The notes under the pieces are model-generated. The model had not been told where the DNA came from and did not search any database. It was given only the letters and a program-made list of their open reading frames with translations. Below are positions 24,369 through 34,941 of a stretch of 64,000 nt of DNA, one piece after another. This DNA comes from Nitricoxidireducens sp046726235 (GTDB taxonomy: Bacteria; Pseudomonadota; Gammaproteobacteria; Burkholderiales; Rhodocyclaceae). Position 1 is the first letter of the stretch. Each line of letters begins with the position of its first letter. The stretch is from positions 620,001 to 684,000 of the forward strand of contig JBKPAD010000010.1 of the NCBI GenBank assembly GCA_046726235.1, in the 5' to 3' direction. Made by a program: the position numbers and the translations under genes.

Positions 24369-26633
24369 ATGTCGAACGCCAAGAAGTCGCCCAAAGCCCG
24401 CAAACCCGTCGACGTCGCGCCGATGGAAAACCTGGCGGCCGATTCAACCGCCATGCCCACGAGCGCGGGGGCATTGGGGGAATATCTGGTTGACGTGGCG
24501 CAGCGAACCGTCCTGTTCTGGGATCTGCTGCGGCGACGAAGCGAGCAGTACTACGCGCAGAAGGCCAAGGCGATACCGCATGTCCTGAATTTCGATTCCG
24601 AACTGGTTCTCGACGCGCGAACTTTCGAGAAACCGGCGAACTACTTGCTGTATCGGATCGTCCCCCCCGCGGGTGTCGTCATCGATCCACGCAAGCGCCC
24701 GTTCGTCGTGGTCGACCCGCGTGCCGGGCACGGACCGGGGATAGGCGGTTTCAAGGCGGATAGCGAACTGGGCGTCGCCATGCACGCCGGCCATCCTTGC
24801 TACTTCGTCGGCTTTACTCCCGAACCCATCCCCGGACAAACGATCGAGGACGTCATGCACGCCGAGGCGGTCTTCTTCGAGAAGGTCATCGACCTGCATC
24901 CCGACGCCGAAGGCAAGCCGTGCATCGTCGGCAACTGTCAGGCCGGCTGGGCCGTGATGATGCTCGCGGCGACGCGGCCGGAGCTTTGCGGGCCCGTGAT
25001 CGTGCCCGGCTCGCCGCTGTCCTACTGGGCCGGCATCGAAGGCCACAGTCCCATGCGCTATTCCGGCGGCCTGCTCGGCGGAAGCTGGCTGGCGGCCTTG
25101 TCCAGCGATCTGGGCAACGGCAAATTCGGCGGCGCTCACCTCGTCGCGAACTTCGAGAATCTCAACCCGGCCAATACGTTCTGGAGCAAGCAGTACGACG
25201 TCTGGTCGACCATCGATACCGGCGCCGAGCGTTACCTCGAGTTCGAGAAATGGTGGGGCGGTCACGTCAACATGAATGCCGAGGAGATCCAGTGGATCGT
25301 CGACAACCTGTTCGTCGGCAATCGCCTGGCCACGGCAGAAATCGTCACCCGCGGCGGGGAGCGCATCGATCTGCGCAACATTCGCTCGCCGATCATCTGC
25401 TTCTGCTCGCAGGGCGACAACATCACGCCGCCGCCGCAAGCACTGGGATGGATCGTCGACCTCTATGCCAGGGACGAAGACATCCTCGCCTGCGGCCAGA
25501 CCATCGTCTATGCAGTCCATGACAGCATCGGCCACCTCGGCATTTTCGTCTCCGGCAGCGTGGCAAAGAAGGAACACCAGGAATTCGCCGCCAACATCGA
25601 CCTCATCGATGTCCTGCCGCCTGGGCTGTACGAGGCGGTCATGACGCCCAGGACACCGGATGCGGCTCATCAGGAACTGGTCAACGGCGACTGGATCGTG
25701 CGCTTCGAGCCGCGAACGCTCGACGACGTGCGCAGCATTGTCGGCCCGAGCCTGGAAAACGAACGTCGCTTTGCCACCGTCAGGCGTGTTTCAGAAATCG
25801 CGCTCGGCGCTTATCGCACCTGTCTTCAGCCGTTCGTCAAGGCGATGGTCAATGACGCCTCGGCGGCGTGGCTGAAGAAACTCAGTCCTTCCGAGTGGCC
25901 CCTCGCCTACTTCTCCGAGCGCAATCCGCTCATGCGTCCGATCGAGCGACTGGCAGACCAGGTTCGCGTCCAGCGTCATGCGGCATCTGCCGACAATCCC
26001 TTCGTGCAATGGCAGGCAGCCGCATCCAGATCCGTCGTTGCCACGCTGAACGTATGGCGCGAGCTGCGCGACGCGGCGGTGGAGCAGACGTTCCTGACGG
26101 CCTACGGATCCCCGGTGCTGCAGTGCATGGCCGGCCTGCGTGCCGGCGACGAGCCGCCGCGCAGAAGGCCCGGCAATGAACCGGAGCGTATCGCCTTTGT
26201 TGAAGGACGCATCAAGGATCTCATCGCCAGGCTTGCCGAGGGCAGCCCGCGCGACGCCGTCCTCCGCTGCCTCGGATACATCGGCATGGGCGGAGCGGGC
26301 GTCGATGAGCGGGCATTCAACCGGCTGGTTCAAATGCGTGCCCGGTATGGCGACATTTCGCTTGAAGAATTCAAGTGCGCCGTCAGGGATCAATACTTCT
26401 CGCTCCTTCTCGACGAGGAGAAAGCCGTCGAAGCCATCCCGTCGATGTTGCCGGGCGACGTCGCGTCCAGGAAGAAGCTGCTGCAGGACATTCACCGCAT
26501 CGTCGGCGCCGCAGGCGATCTCGACAAGGAACAGGTCGCTCGCCTGGCAAGGATAGAGGCACTGTTCGCGATCGGCCGCCCGGCGCCCGCCTCCCGGAAG
26601 AAATCGCGGCGACCTACCCGCCTGCCGGCTTGA
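24369..26633 (+). CDS. DUF3141 PhaC-like alpha/beta-hydrolase
   Basis: A 754-residue protein. The first 430 residues follow the PHA-synthase/alpha-beta-hydrolase fold: FVVVDPRAGHGPGIGGF, the nucleophile elbow GNCQAGWA with Cys190 (G-x-C-x-G as in PhaC), the acid region ICFCSQGDNITPPPQA and HDSIGHLGIFVSG supplying His. The C-terminal 300 residues are helical and specific to DUF3141. No biochemical role is firmly known; some databases label relatives 3-hydroxyalkanoate synthetases. ATG at 24369 is chosen because GGAG lies ten bases before it; an upstream TTG gives six more codons. It follows the SDR gene and precedes a second tetR. Confidence 0.82.
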   Translation: MSNAKKSPKARKPVDVAPMENLAADSTAMPTSAGALGEYLVDVAQRTVLFWDLLRRRSEQYYAQKAKAIPHVLNFDSELVLDARTFEKPANYLLYRIVPPAGVVIDPRKRPFVVVDPRAGHGPGIGGFKADSELGVAMHAGHPCYFVGFTPEPIPGQTIEDVMHAEAVFFEKVIDLHPDAEGKPCIVGNCQAGWAVMMLAATRPELCGPVIVPGSPLSYWAGIEGHSPMRYSGGLLGGSWLAALSSDLGNGKFGGAHLVANFENLNPANTFWSKQYDVWSTIDTGAERYLEFEKWWGGHVNMNAEEIQWIVDNLFVGNRLATAEIVTRGGERIDLRNIRSPIICFCSQGDNITPPPQALGWIVDLYARDEDILACGQTIVYAVHDSIGHLGIFVSGSVAKKEHQEFAANIDLIDVLPPGLYEAVMTPRTPDAAHQELVNGDWIVRFEPRTLDDVRSIVGPSLENERRFATVRRVSEIALGAYRTCLQPFVKAMVNDASAAWLKKLSPSEWPLAYFSERNPLMRPIERLADQVRVQRHAASADNPFVQWQAAASRSVVATLNVWRELRDAAVEQTFLTAYGSPVLQCMAGLRAGDEPPRRRPGNEPERIAFVEGRIKDLIARLAEGSPRDAVLRCLGYIGMGGAGVDERAFNRLVQMRARYGDISLEEFKCAVRDQYFSLLLDEEKAVEAIPSMLPGDVASRKKLLQDIHRIVGAAGDLDKEQVARLARIEALFAIGRPAPASRKKSRRPTRLPA

Positions 26634-26703
26634 TGAACTTGTGGGGCCAGTTAACCGTCGTGTGCATCCGCGCGGCCTTGACTTTCCCCCCCAGCCGAGA
26701 AAG

Positions 26704-26718
26704 ACTGTACCCGACAGT
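26704..26718. promoter_or_regulatory. Candidate TetR operator upstream of tetR copy 2
   Basis: ACTGT-ACCCG-ACAGT is a perfect 5-base dyad, followed by TCAG; it shares ACTGTAC...CAG with the operators at 21054 and 21108. TTGACT lies 20 bases upstream (26678), so the site would cover the -10 of a tetR2 promoter. Confidence 0.55.
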
Positions 26719-26742
26719 TCAGATCAATCGCGGAGAGAAGGA

Positions 26743-27390
26743 ATGAAGAAGCGGGACGCCAAGCGGCAAGCCATCCTCGACACGGCTTGCCGGCTGTTTC
26801 GAACGAAAGGGTTCGATGGAACGTCGGTGTCCGAGATCACCACCCAGGTCGGCGGCTCCAAGGCGACCATCTACAGCCACTTTCCATCGAAGGAGGAGTT
26901 GTTCGTCGAATGCATGACGGCCGCAGCGGAGGACTTCATCACCGGAATCGCCGACCAGGCCTTCGCGCAACTGGATACGACGGCAACCGATCCCGCCGCC
27001 GTGCTGCGCGAATATGGCACGCGCTACCTGGAGTTCGTCTGCTCGCCCGACATCGTCGCCGCCCGGCGCCTGCTGATCGCCGAGGCGAACCGCTCATCCG
27101 TGGGCAAGCTCTTCCATGTGAAGTTGACTGCGTTGCGGGCGCACGTGGAAGCCTTTCTGTACCGGTTCATGACCTCGGGAGCCCTGCGCCGCGACGATCC
27201 GCGCCTTGCCGCCGAACATCTGCGCGGTCTGCTCGAGGCCGAAATCTTCGAACCCCTGCTGCTCCGCGCGCGGGACGATTCACCCGCCGCGAAGGAAATC
27301 GCGCTGGCGGCCGACCGTGCAATTGCCGCCTTCCTCAGGGCTTACGCGGCGGAGCCCGAACCGGCTACGGGTTCTGCGGCGACGGCATGA
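26743..27390 (+). CDS. TetR/AcrR-family repressor, copy 2
   Basis: A 215-residue TetR regulator, clearly a paralogue of the one at 21140. Both share KRQAILD, CRLFRT or YRLFRT, GTS.S.IT.Q.GGS.AT.YSHFPSKEELFVECMTAA, and C-terminal LLLRARDD. The recognition helix differs by only a few conservative changes (Arg-Lys, Val-Ile), so both could bind similar DNA. GGAGAGAAGG precedes the ATG. The palindrome 25 bases upstream suggests autoregulation. Its last 26 bases overlap the 3' end of convergent nagZ. Confidence 0.92.
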   Translation: MKKRDAKRQAILDTACRLFRTKGFDGTSVSEITTQVGGSKATIYSHFPSKEELFVECMTAAAEDFITGIADQAFAQLDTTATDPAAVLREYGTRYLEFVCSPDIVAARRLLIAEANRSSVGKLFHVKLTALRAHVEAFLYRFMTSGALRRDDPRLAAEHLRGLLEAEIFEPLLLRARDDSPAAKEIALAADRAIAAFLRAYAAEPEPATGSAATA

Positions 27391-28396
27391 TGCCGGACAG
27401 CCGCCGCACGACGGAACAACCCGCCTTGTAGGAGACGACGTCCGCCAGCGCTTCGCGGCTCAGCGCTTCGCACGACGGCCGCAGGCGCTCTACGCGCGCG
27501 GCGCGAACAGGATCGGTAACCGGCTGCCAACGCGCCAGCAATTCGCCGACCGAATCCGGCGCGTTGCACACCAGCAGCATGTCGCAGCCGGCGTTCCACG
27601 CGGCTTCGGCGCGGGCGACGATGTCGCCGGCGACGCTGGCGCCTTCCATCGACAGGTCGTCGCTGAAGATCACGCCGTCGAAGCCGAGTTCGCGGCGCAG
27701 CTTCTCGATCCACACCGGCGAGAAGCCCGCGGGCCGCGCATCGACCTTCGGGTAGATCACGTGCGCCGGCATCACGGCGTCGAGCTTGAGTTCGCGGAAC
27801 GGGCGCAGGTCGGGCGCGATGTCGCCGAGTTCGCGCTCGTCGACCGGAATGGCGACGTGCGAGTCGGCCGCGACCCAGCCGTGGCCGGGGAAGTGCTTGC
27901 CGCAGCAGGCCATGCCGGCTTCGCGCATGCCTTCGATGAGGCCTCCGGCGAGATCGATGACGGCCTGCGGATTGCGATGGAACGCGCGGTCGCCGATGAC
28001 GCCGCTCCTGCCCCAGTCAAGGTCGAGCACTGGCGCGAACGAGAGGTCGACGCCGTCGGCGCGCAATTCGGCGGCCAGCAGGTAGCCCAGCGCGCGCGCC
28101 GATTCGGTCGCCGCGCGCGGCGAGCCGTCCCACCATTCGCCGAGCTGGCGCATCGCCGGCAGGCGCGTGAAGCCCTCGCGGAAGCGCTGCACGCGGCCGC
28201 CTTCGTGGTCGACGGCGATCGGCAGCGGGCGCAGCGCGTGGATGTCGGCGCAGAGCGCGGCGAGCTGCGGGCGCGATTCGTAGTTGCGCGAGAACAGGAT
28301 CACGCCGCCGACCAGCGGATGGCAAAGGCGCTCGCGATCGAGGTCGGACAGCGAGGTGCCGGCAACGTCGATCATCAGCGGGCCGAGTGCGTTCAT
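27365..28396 (-). CDS. nagZ: Beta-N-acetylhexosaminidase NagZ
   Basis: A 343-residue cytoplasmic glycoside hydrolase family 3 enzyme of peptidoglycan recycling, removing GlcNAc from anhydro-muropeptides. Seen: VDHEGGRVQRFR, GKHFPGHGWVAADSH (His of the general acid-base loop) and GVIFSDDLSMEGA with the nucleophile Asp. ATG at 28396 gives MNALGPLMIDVAG, the usual start; it overlaps acpS by four bases. It closes the lepA operon. The 3' end overlaps convergent tetR2. Confidence 0.95.
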   Translation of the reverse strand: MNALGPLMIDVAGTSLSDLDRERLCHPLVGGVILFSRNYESRPQLAALCADIHALRPLPIAVDHEGGRVQRFREGFTRLPAMRQLGEWWDGSPRAATESARALGYLLAAELRADGVDLSFAPVLDLDWGRSGVIGDRAFHRNPQAVIDLAGGLIEGMREAGMACCGKHFPGHGWVAADSHVAIPVDERELGDIAPDLRPFRELKLDAVMPAHVIYPKVDARPAGFSPVWIEKLRRELGFDGVIFSDDLSMEGASVAGDIVARAEAAWNAGCDMLLVCNAPDSVGELLARWQPVTDPVRAARVERLRPSCEALSREALADVVSYKAGCSVVRRLSGIMPSPQNP

Positions 28397-28770
28397 GTCT
28401 TCTCCACGACGACGAAGGCGACGGCGTAGTCGCGCTCGTCGCTGATCGAAAGATGGGCGCGCAGGCCGCGCTCGGCGCCCCACGCTTCGAGTTCGGGCGA
28501 AAAGCAGAACACCGGCTTGCCGAGCTCGTCGTGGCCGACGGCGATCGCCGTCAGCGACACCGGCGCGCGGATGCCCGTGCCGAGCGCCTTGCCCAGCGCC
28601 TCCTTGGCGGCGAAGCGCTTGGCGAGGAAGCGCCCCTTGTCGGCGCTGGCACGGCAGTCGTCGCGCTCCTGCATCGCGAGCACCTTTTCGAGCGCGCGCT
28701 CGCCGTGGCGCTCGTAGAGGTCGCCCAGGCGCGCGACGGCGACGATGTCGGTGCCGACGCCGTAGATCAC
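28393..28770 (-). CDS. acpS: Holo-[acyl-carrier-protein] synthase
   Basis: A 125-residue phosphopantetheinyl transferase that activates acyl carrier protein from coenzyme A. The family motifs are clear: IYGVGTDIV at the start with the Mg-binding Asp, and RFAAKEALGKALG in the middle; LSISDERDYAVAFVV forms the last strands. It overlaps pdxJ and nagZ by four bases each, so all three are translationally coupled. Confidence 0.96.
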   Translation of the reverse strand: MIYGVGTDIVAVARLGDLYERHGERALEKVLAMQERDDCRASADKGRFLAKRFAAKEALGKALGTGIRAPVSLTAIAVGHDELGKPVFCFSPELEAWGAERGLRAHLSISDERDYAVAFVVVEKT

Positions 28771-29516
28771 TCGCAGGCCGCCTCTCTCATAAGCCGCTTC
28801 ATCTCGCGCACCGCCTCGCGCATGCCGACGAAGACGGCGCGGCTTACGATGGCGTGGCCGATGTGCAGCTCGCGCACGCCGGGCATGCAGGCGACCGGCT
28901 GGACGTTGAAGTAGTTGAGCGCATGGCCGGCGTTGAAGCGCATGCCGAGCTCGCGGATGGCGCGGCCGGCGTTGCGGATCTTGTCGAGTTCGGCGAGCAC
29001 GGCCGGGCTCTCGGCATCGCGGCCGCGCTCGTGGAAGGCGTGCGCGTAGGGGCCGGTGTGGATCTCGCAGACGCGGGCACCGATGCGCGCCGCGGCCTCG
29101 ACCTGATGCTGCTCGGCGTCGATGAACACGCTGCTGACGATGCCGGCGTCGGCGAGGCGCGCGACGGCATCCTTCAGCTTGGCTTCCTGCCCGGCGACAT
29201 CGAGGCCGCCTTCGGTCGTGATCTCGTGGCGGCCCTCGGGCACCAGCATCGCCATCTCCGGCTTGAGCTGGCAGGCGATGGCGACCATCTCGTCGGTGGC
29301 GGCCATCTCCAGATTGAGCTTGATGTGCGTGAGGTCGCGCAGACGCCGCACGTCGTGGTCCTGGATATGGCGGCGATCTTCGCGCAGGTGCACGGTGATG
29401 CCGTCGGCGCCGCCGAGGTGCGCTTCCACGGCGGCCCAGACGGGATCCGGCTCGTAGGTCATGCGCGCCTGCCGCAGCGTGGCGACGTGGTCGATGTTGA
29501 CGCCCAGTTCGATCAT
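28767..29516 (-). CDS. pdxJ: Pyridoxine 5'-phosphate synthase
   Basis: A 249-residue TIM-barrel enzyme that condenses 3-amino-2-oxopropyl phosphate with deoxyxylulose phosphate in vitamin B6 synthesis. The start IELGVNIDHVATLRQAR, the segment GADGITVHLREDRRHI and the C-terminal NAGHALNYFNV and LHIGHAIVSRA loops are diagnostic. It lies 19 bases after recO and overlaps acpS by four bases; pdxJ-acpS is a widely conserved pair. Confidence 0.97.
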   Translation of the reverse strand: MIELGVNIDHVATLRQARMTYEPDPVWAAVEAHLGGADGITVHLREDRRHIQDHDVRRLRDLTHIKLNLEMAATDEMVAIACQLKPEMAMLVPEGRHEITTEGGLDVAGQEAKLKDAVARLADAGIVSSVFIDAEQHQVEAAARIGARVCEIHTGPYAHAFHERGRDAESPAVLAELDKIRNAGRAIRELGMRFNAGHALNYFNVQPVACMPGVRELHIGHAIVSRAVFVGMREAVREMKRLMREAACE

Positions 29517-29535
29517 GGAAACTCCCTTTGTCTTC

Positions 29536-30255
29536 TTATAAGTCCTGCAGCTCGACGAACACGCGCCGCGACTGCAGCGGCTGTCCGCCGAGGTAGTGCG
29601 AGACCAGCTGCCGCATCAGCCCCTTGCTCTCCGCCAGCGTACGCGGGTCGGCGTAGTCGTCGGCGGCGAGGTCGAGCAGCGTCTTGCCGGTGAGCACCGG
29701 CACGCCCTCGTCGCCATGCGCTTCGACGGCGCCGCGCTCGACCATGTAGACGTAGCAGCCGGCCGGATCGACCGGCGCGTTGCTGCCGGCGACGCGGTCG
29801 AGCGCAAGCCCGTAACCCAGTTCGCGCAGCAGCGCCTTCTCGAAGCGGCGCAATTCCGCGGCCTCGTCGGCGCCGCGCGACAGCGCCGCGAGCGCGTCCG
29901 CGTAGGCGTCGTAGAGCGCGGCGTGCGCGTCCTCGCGCGGCATCAGGCGCAGCAGCAGTTCGTTCAGATAATAGCCGAGCAGCAGGCACTTCCCGGCCAG
30001 CAGCGGCAGGCCGCCGACCCATTCGGCCTTGGCCAGCGTCTTCACTTCGCCGCCGCCGAACCAGCCGAGTTCGAGCGGCTGGAAGCCCATCAGGACGCCG
30101 CGCAGCGCCGAGCGCGGGCGCCGCGCACCGCGCGCCAGCAGCGCGACGCGACCGTGCTCGCGTGCGAAGACGTCGAGGATCAGGCTGCTCTCGCTGTAGG
30201 GATGCGCGTGCAGCAGGTAGGCCGCCGCGCCGTCGATGCGTTGCTTGCCGCTCAC
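29536..30255 (-). CDS. recO: DNA repair protein RecO
   Basis: A 239-residue protein that, with RecR, loads RecA onto SSB-coated gaps. The N-terminal OB-fold is recognisable (AYLLHAHPYSESSLILDVFAREHGRVALLARGARR). A helical C-terminal domain includes YYLNELLLRLMPREDAH. The cysteines of a zinc site seen in some RecO proteins are largely absent. It sits between era and pdxJ, four bases after the era stop. Confidence 0.94.
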   Translation of the reverse strand: MSGKQRIDGAAAYLLHAHPYSESSLILDVFAREHGRVALLARGARRPRSALRGVLMGFQPLELGWFGGGEVKTLAKAEWVGGLPLLAGKCLLLGYYLNELLLRLMPREDAHAALYDAYADALAALSRGADEAAELRRFEKALLRELGYGLALDRVAGSNAPVDPAGCYVYMVERGAVEAHGDEGVPVLTGKTLLDLAADDYADPRTLAESKGLMRQLVSHYLGGQPLQSRRVFVELQDL

Positions 30256-30259
30256 GTGG

Positions 30260-31150
30260 TCACTCGTAGCCGAGTGTCTTCAATGCCCGTTCGTCGTCCG
30301 CCCAGCCGCCCTTGACCTTGACCCAGGTCTCGAGCCAGACCTTGCCGCCGAAAAGCTCTTCCATGTCCTTGCGCGCATCGGAGGACATGCGCTTGAGGCG
30401 CTCGCCGTCCTTGCCGATGACCATCGCCTTGTGCGCGTCCTTGTCGACGATCACGGCGGCGTGGATGCGGCGCAGGTTTCCTTCCTGCTCGAACTTCTCG
30501 ATTTCGACGGCGATGCCGTAGGGCAGTTCCTCGCCGAGGTTGCGAAACAGCTTTTCGCGCAGCAGCTCCGCGGCAAGGAAACGCTCGGAGCGGTCGGTGA
30601 TGTCGTCGGCCGCGAACAGGTGCTCGCCCTCGGGCAGGTAGCGCGCGGTGGTCTTCAGCAGTTCCTCGACGCCATGCCCCTTCTCGGCCGACAGCGGCAC
30701 GATCTCGGCAAAGGCGTGTTCGGCGGCGACGCTCTGGATGAAGGGCAGCAACTGGCCCTTGTCGGCGAGGCGGTCGACCTTGTTGATCACCAGCACGACC
30801 GGCCGCCCCTCGGGCAGCAAGCGCACGATCTCGCGCTCGCCGGCGCCCCAGCGCCCGGCCTCGATCAGGAACAGCACCAGGTCGACGTCGTTCAGCGCCT
30901 GCGTGACGCTGCGGTTCATCAGGCGGTTGAGCGCGTTCTTGTGCCGCATCTGGAAGCCCGGCGTGTCGACGAACACGAACTGGCAGTCGTCGCCGCCGAC
31001 GTCCGTGGTCAGGATGCCGTGCACGCGGTGGCGCGTGGTCTGCGCCTTCTTCGAGGTAATGCTGACCTTGGCGCCGACGAGGCGATTGGTCAGGGTCGAC
31101 TTGCCGACGTTGGGCCGGCCGACGACGGCCAGGGTTCCGGTGCGTTGCAT
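30260..31150 (-). CDS. era: GTPase Era
   Basis: A 296-residue GTPase for 16S rRNA and 30S maturation. G1 is GRPNVGKST (about 11-19), G3 DTPGFQMRHKNALNR, G4 NKVD. The C-terminal KH domain contains VIGKDGERLKRMSSDARKDMEELF. It abuts rnc with no gap, the classical rnc-era-recO order, which couples rRNA processing enzymes. Confidence 0.97.
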   Translation of the reverse strand: MQRTGTLAVVGRPNVGKSTLTNRLVGAKVSITSKKAQTTRHRVHGILTTDVGGDDCQFVFVDTPGFQMRHKNALNRLMNRSVTQALNDVDLVLFLIEAGRWGAGEREIVRLLPEGRPVVLVINKVDRLADKGQLLPFIQSVAAEHAFAEIVPLSAEKGHGVEELLKTTARYLPEGEHLFAADDITDRSERFLAAELLREKLFRNLGEELPYGIAVEIEKFEQEGNLRRIHAAVIVDKDAHKAMVIGKDGERLKRMSSDARKDMEELFGGKVWLETWVKVKGGWADDERALKTLGYE

Positions 31151-31828
31151 CTACTTGGTCTCCACGATGCGATCGATGGCGGCGCGTGCCGCCGCTTGTT
31201 CGGCGGCGCGCCGGCTGCCGCCCTCCCCGGTCACGCGGATATCCAGCGCCGGCAGGATGCACTCGACCTCGAACTGCTGGGCGTGCGCCTCGCCGTGCGT
31301 CGCCAGCAGCGCGTATTGCGGCAGCGGCAATTTGCGGCCCTGCAGGATCTCCTGCAGCGCGGTCTTGGGATCCTTGCCCGATTCCTTCGGGTTCACCTGG
31401 TCGAGCAGCGGCTTGAACAGGCGCTCGATCGCCACGCGCGCCGCCTCGAAGCCGGCGTCGAGATAGATCGCACCGATGATCGCCTCGAGCGCGTCGGCGA
31501 GGATCGACGGCCGGCGGAAGCCGCCGCTCTTGAGTTCGCCCTCGCCGAGGCGCAGCCAGTCGCCCAGCGCCAGCGATTGCGCGATTTCGGCCAGTGCCTC
31601 CTGTCGCACGAGGTTGGCGCGCTGGCGCGAGAGATCGCCCTCGCGCAGGCTGCCGAAACGCTGGTAGAGGAAGCTGGCGATGACGCAGTTCAGCACCGAG
31701 TCGCCGAGGAATTCGAGGCGCTCGTTGTGAGGCGAGCCGTAGCTGCGATGCGTGAGCGCCTGGACGAGGAGTTCTTCGCGGCCGAACGCGTGCCCGAGGG
31801 CGCTCGCCAGCCGGCCGACGGGCTTCAC
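31151..31828 (-). CDS. rnc: Ribonuclease III
   Basis: A 225-residue double-strand-specific endonuclease that processes rRNA and regulatory duplexes. The catalytic signature NERLEFLGDSVLN is at about 35-47, a second acidic site (DALEAIIGAIYLD) about 110-122, and a C-terminal dsRBD starts near 150 with DPKTALQEILQGRKLPLPQY. Its ATG overlaps the DUF4845 stop by four bases. Confidence 0.97.
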   Translation of the reverse strand: MKPVGRLASALGHAFGREELLVQALTHRSYGSPHNERLEFLGDSVLNCVIASFLYQRFGSLREGDLSRQRANLVRQEALAEIAQSLALGDWLRLGEGELKSGGFRRPSILADALEAIIGAIYLDAGFEAARVAIERLFKPLLDQVNPKESGKDPKTALQEILQGRKLPLPQYALLATHGEAHAQQFEVECILPALDIRVTGEGGSRRAAEQAAARAAIDRIVETK

Positions 31829-32196
31829 TGCTGCGAAGAGCCCTCGAAGTCGATCAGCAGGCTGACGGGGCCGGTGAGCGGGATCTTGGTCGAGTAGGCG
31901 AAGGAGATGACGACCTCGTTGCCTTCCTTGGTGATGTCGAGGTCGGCGCCCTTGATCGTCTTCACGTTGTCGATCGAGCTGCGCGTATCGTATTTCTGGC
32001 GGATTTGCGCCACCGTCGCGTCCTTGCTCGACGGATCCTGCGCCGTGGCCGTTACCGACTTAAGGATGTTGTAGTACTCGATGACTTCCGGCGCCACCTT
32101 GATGCCGACGATCGCGACGAACACGAGCGCCACGCAGACCAGGATCAGGGTGACGAGGGAAAGGCCGCGCTGCTTCTTGATGTTGATTGCGTTCAT
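31825..32196 (-). CDS. DUF4845 pilin-like membrane protein
   Basis: A 123-residue protein regularly found between lepB and rnc in betaproteobacteria. A short basic N-terminus (KKQRGLSLVTLILV) leads into one membrane helix; the rest is a small periplasmic domain ending in strands (NEVVISFAYSTKIPL). The start resembles a type IV pilin helix, but there is no Glu at position 5 after the Gly. Function unknown. It overlaps both neighbours by four bases. Confidence 0.88.
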   Translation of the reverse strand: MNAINIKKQRGLSLVTLILVCVALVFVAIVGIKVAPEVIEYYNILKSVTATAQDPSSKDATVAQIRQKYDTRSSIDNVKTIKGADLDITKEGNEVVISFAYSTKIPLTGPVSLLIDFEGSSQQ

Positions 32197-32981
32197 CTAA
32201 ACGATCCTATGCGCCCGAGGTCGCTGAAATTGAACCAGATGAAGAAAGCCTTGCCGACGAGGTTCTCGTCCGGCACGAAGCCCCATACCCGGCTGTCCTG
32301 CGAGTTGTCGCGGTTGTCGCCCATCATCAGGTAATGACCCGGCGGCACGTCGCAGCTGAAGCCTTCGCTATTGTAGTGGCATCGCTCGCGGAACGGGAAC
32401 TGGGTGGTCTGCGAGACGAAGGGCGGCGCCTCCTCCTCGATCAGGATGTCGTGCTCGGTGGCGCCCAGTTTTTCCTGGTAGCGCGGCGTGACGATCATCC
32501 GGTCCTTGTCCTTGTAGTCGTCGACGCGCTTGATCGGCAGCGCCGTGCCGTTGATGGTCAGGCGCTTGTTGGCATAGACGACCTTGTCGCCGGGCACGCC
32601 GACGACGCGCTTGATGTAGTCGAGCGAGGGATCGACCGGCCAGCGGAAAACGACGACGTCGCCGCGCTGCGGCGCGTTGAGCTCGACGATCTTCTTGTTG
32701 ATCACCGGCAGGCGGATGCCGTAGGTGTACTTGTTGACCACGATGAAGTCGCCGACCAGCAGCGTCGGCATCATCGAGCCCGAGGGGATCTTGAACGGCT
32801 CGACCAGGAAGGAGCGCAGCACGAAGACGATCAGGATGACGGGAAAGAAGCTGGCGCCGTACTCGACCCACAGCGGCTCCTTGGCGTCGGGCGCGCGGCG
32901 CTTGCGGAAGACGTAGCGGTCTGCCAGCCAGAGCGCGAAGGTGACGACCAGCAGCAGGAACAGGATCAGGGCGAAGTTCAT
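32193..32981 (-). CDS. lepB: Signal peptidase I
   Basis: A 262-residue inner-membrane protease that removes signal peptides from secreted preproteins. An N-terminal helix, then a second membrane segment, precede the periplasmic catalytic domain. The Ser nucleophile is in IPSGSMMPTLL and the Lys base in DYIKRVVGVPGD; the terminal box GDNRDNSQDSRVWG is complete. It follows lepA by three bases and overlaps DUF4845 by four. Confidence 0.97.
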   Translation of the reverse strand: MNFALILFLLLVVTFALWLADRYVFRKRRAPDAKEPLWVEYGASFFPVILIVFVLRSFLVEPFKIPSGSMMPTLLVGDFIVVNKYTYGIRLPVINKKIVELNAPQRGDVVVFRWPVDPSLDYIKRVVGVPGDKVVYANKRLTINGTALPIKRVDDYKDKDRMIVTPRYQEKLGATEHDILIEEEAPPFVSQTTQFPFRERCHYNSEGFSCDVPPGHYLMMGDNRDNSQDSRVWGFVPDENLVGKAFFIWFNFSDLGRIGSFR

Positions 32982-32984
32982 TTG

Positions 32985-34778
<1,794 letters not shown>

Positions 34779-34830
34779 GCGGGGCTGGGAAACGGCGAAA
34801 ACCTTGCGGCGGCAGCCACAAAGGGCGCGG

Positions 34831-34859
34831 ATTATAGCTTGAAGCCGCCCCCAAGACCA
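34831..34859 (-). promoter_or_regulatory. Candidate promoter of the lepA operon
   Basis: On the minus strand a perfect TATAAT (34836-34831) lies about 52 bases before the lepA ATG. At a 17-base spacing the -35 is TGGTCT, a 3-of-6 match. It is the only promoter-like site seen for the nine-gene operon. Confidence 0.5.
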
Positions 34860-34941
34860 TGAAAACCAGTGACTTGCGGCCGTTCGCGCGAAGCGCGCAA
34901 TGTGAGGCGCCCAACCGACTCGGCGTCGCCGTGGCGACAGC

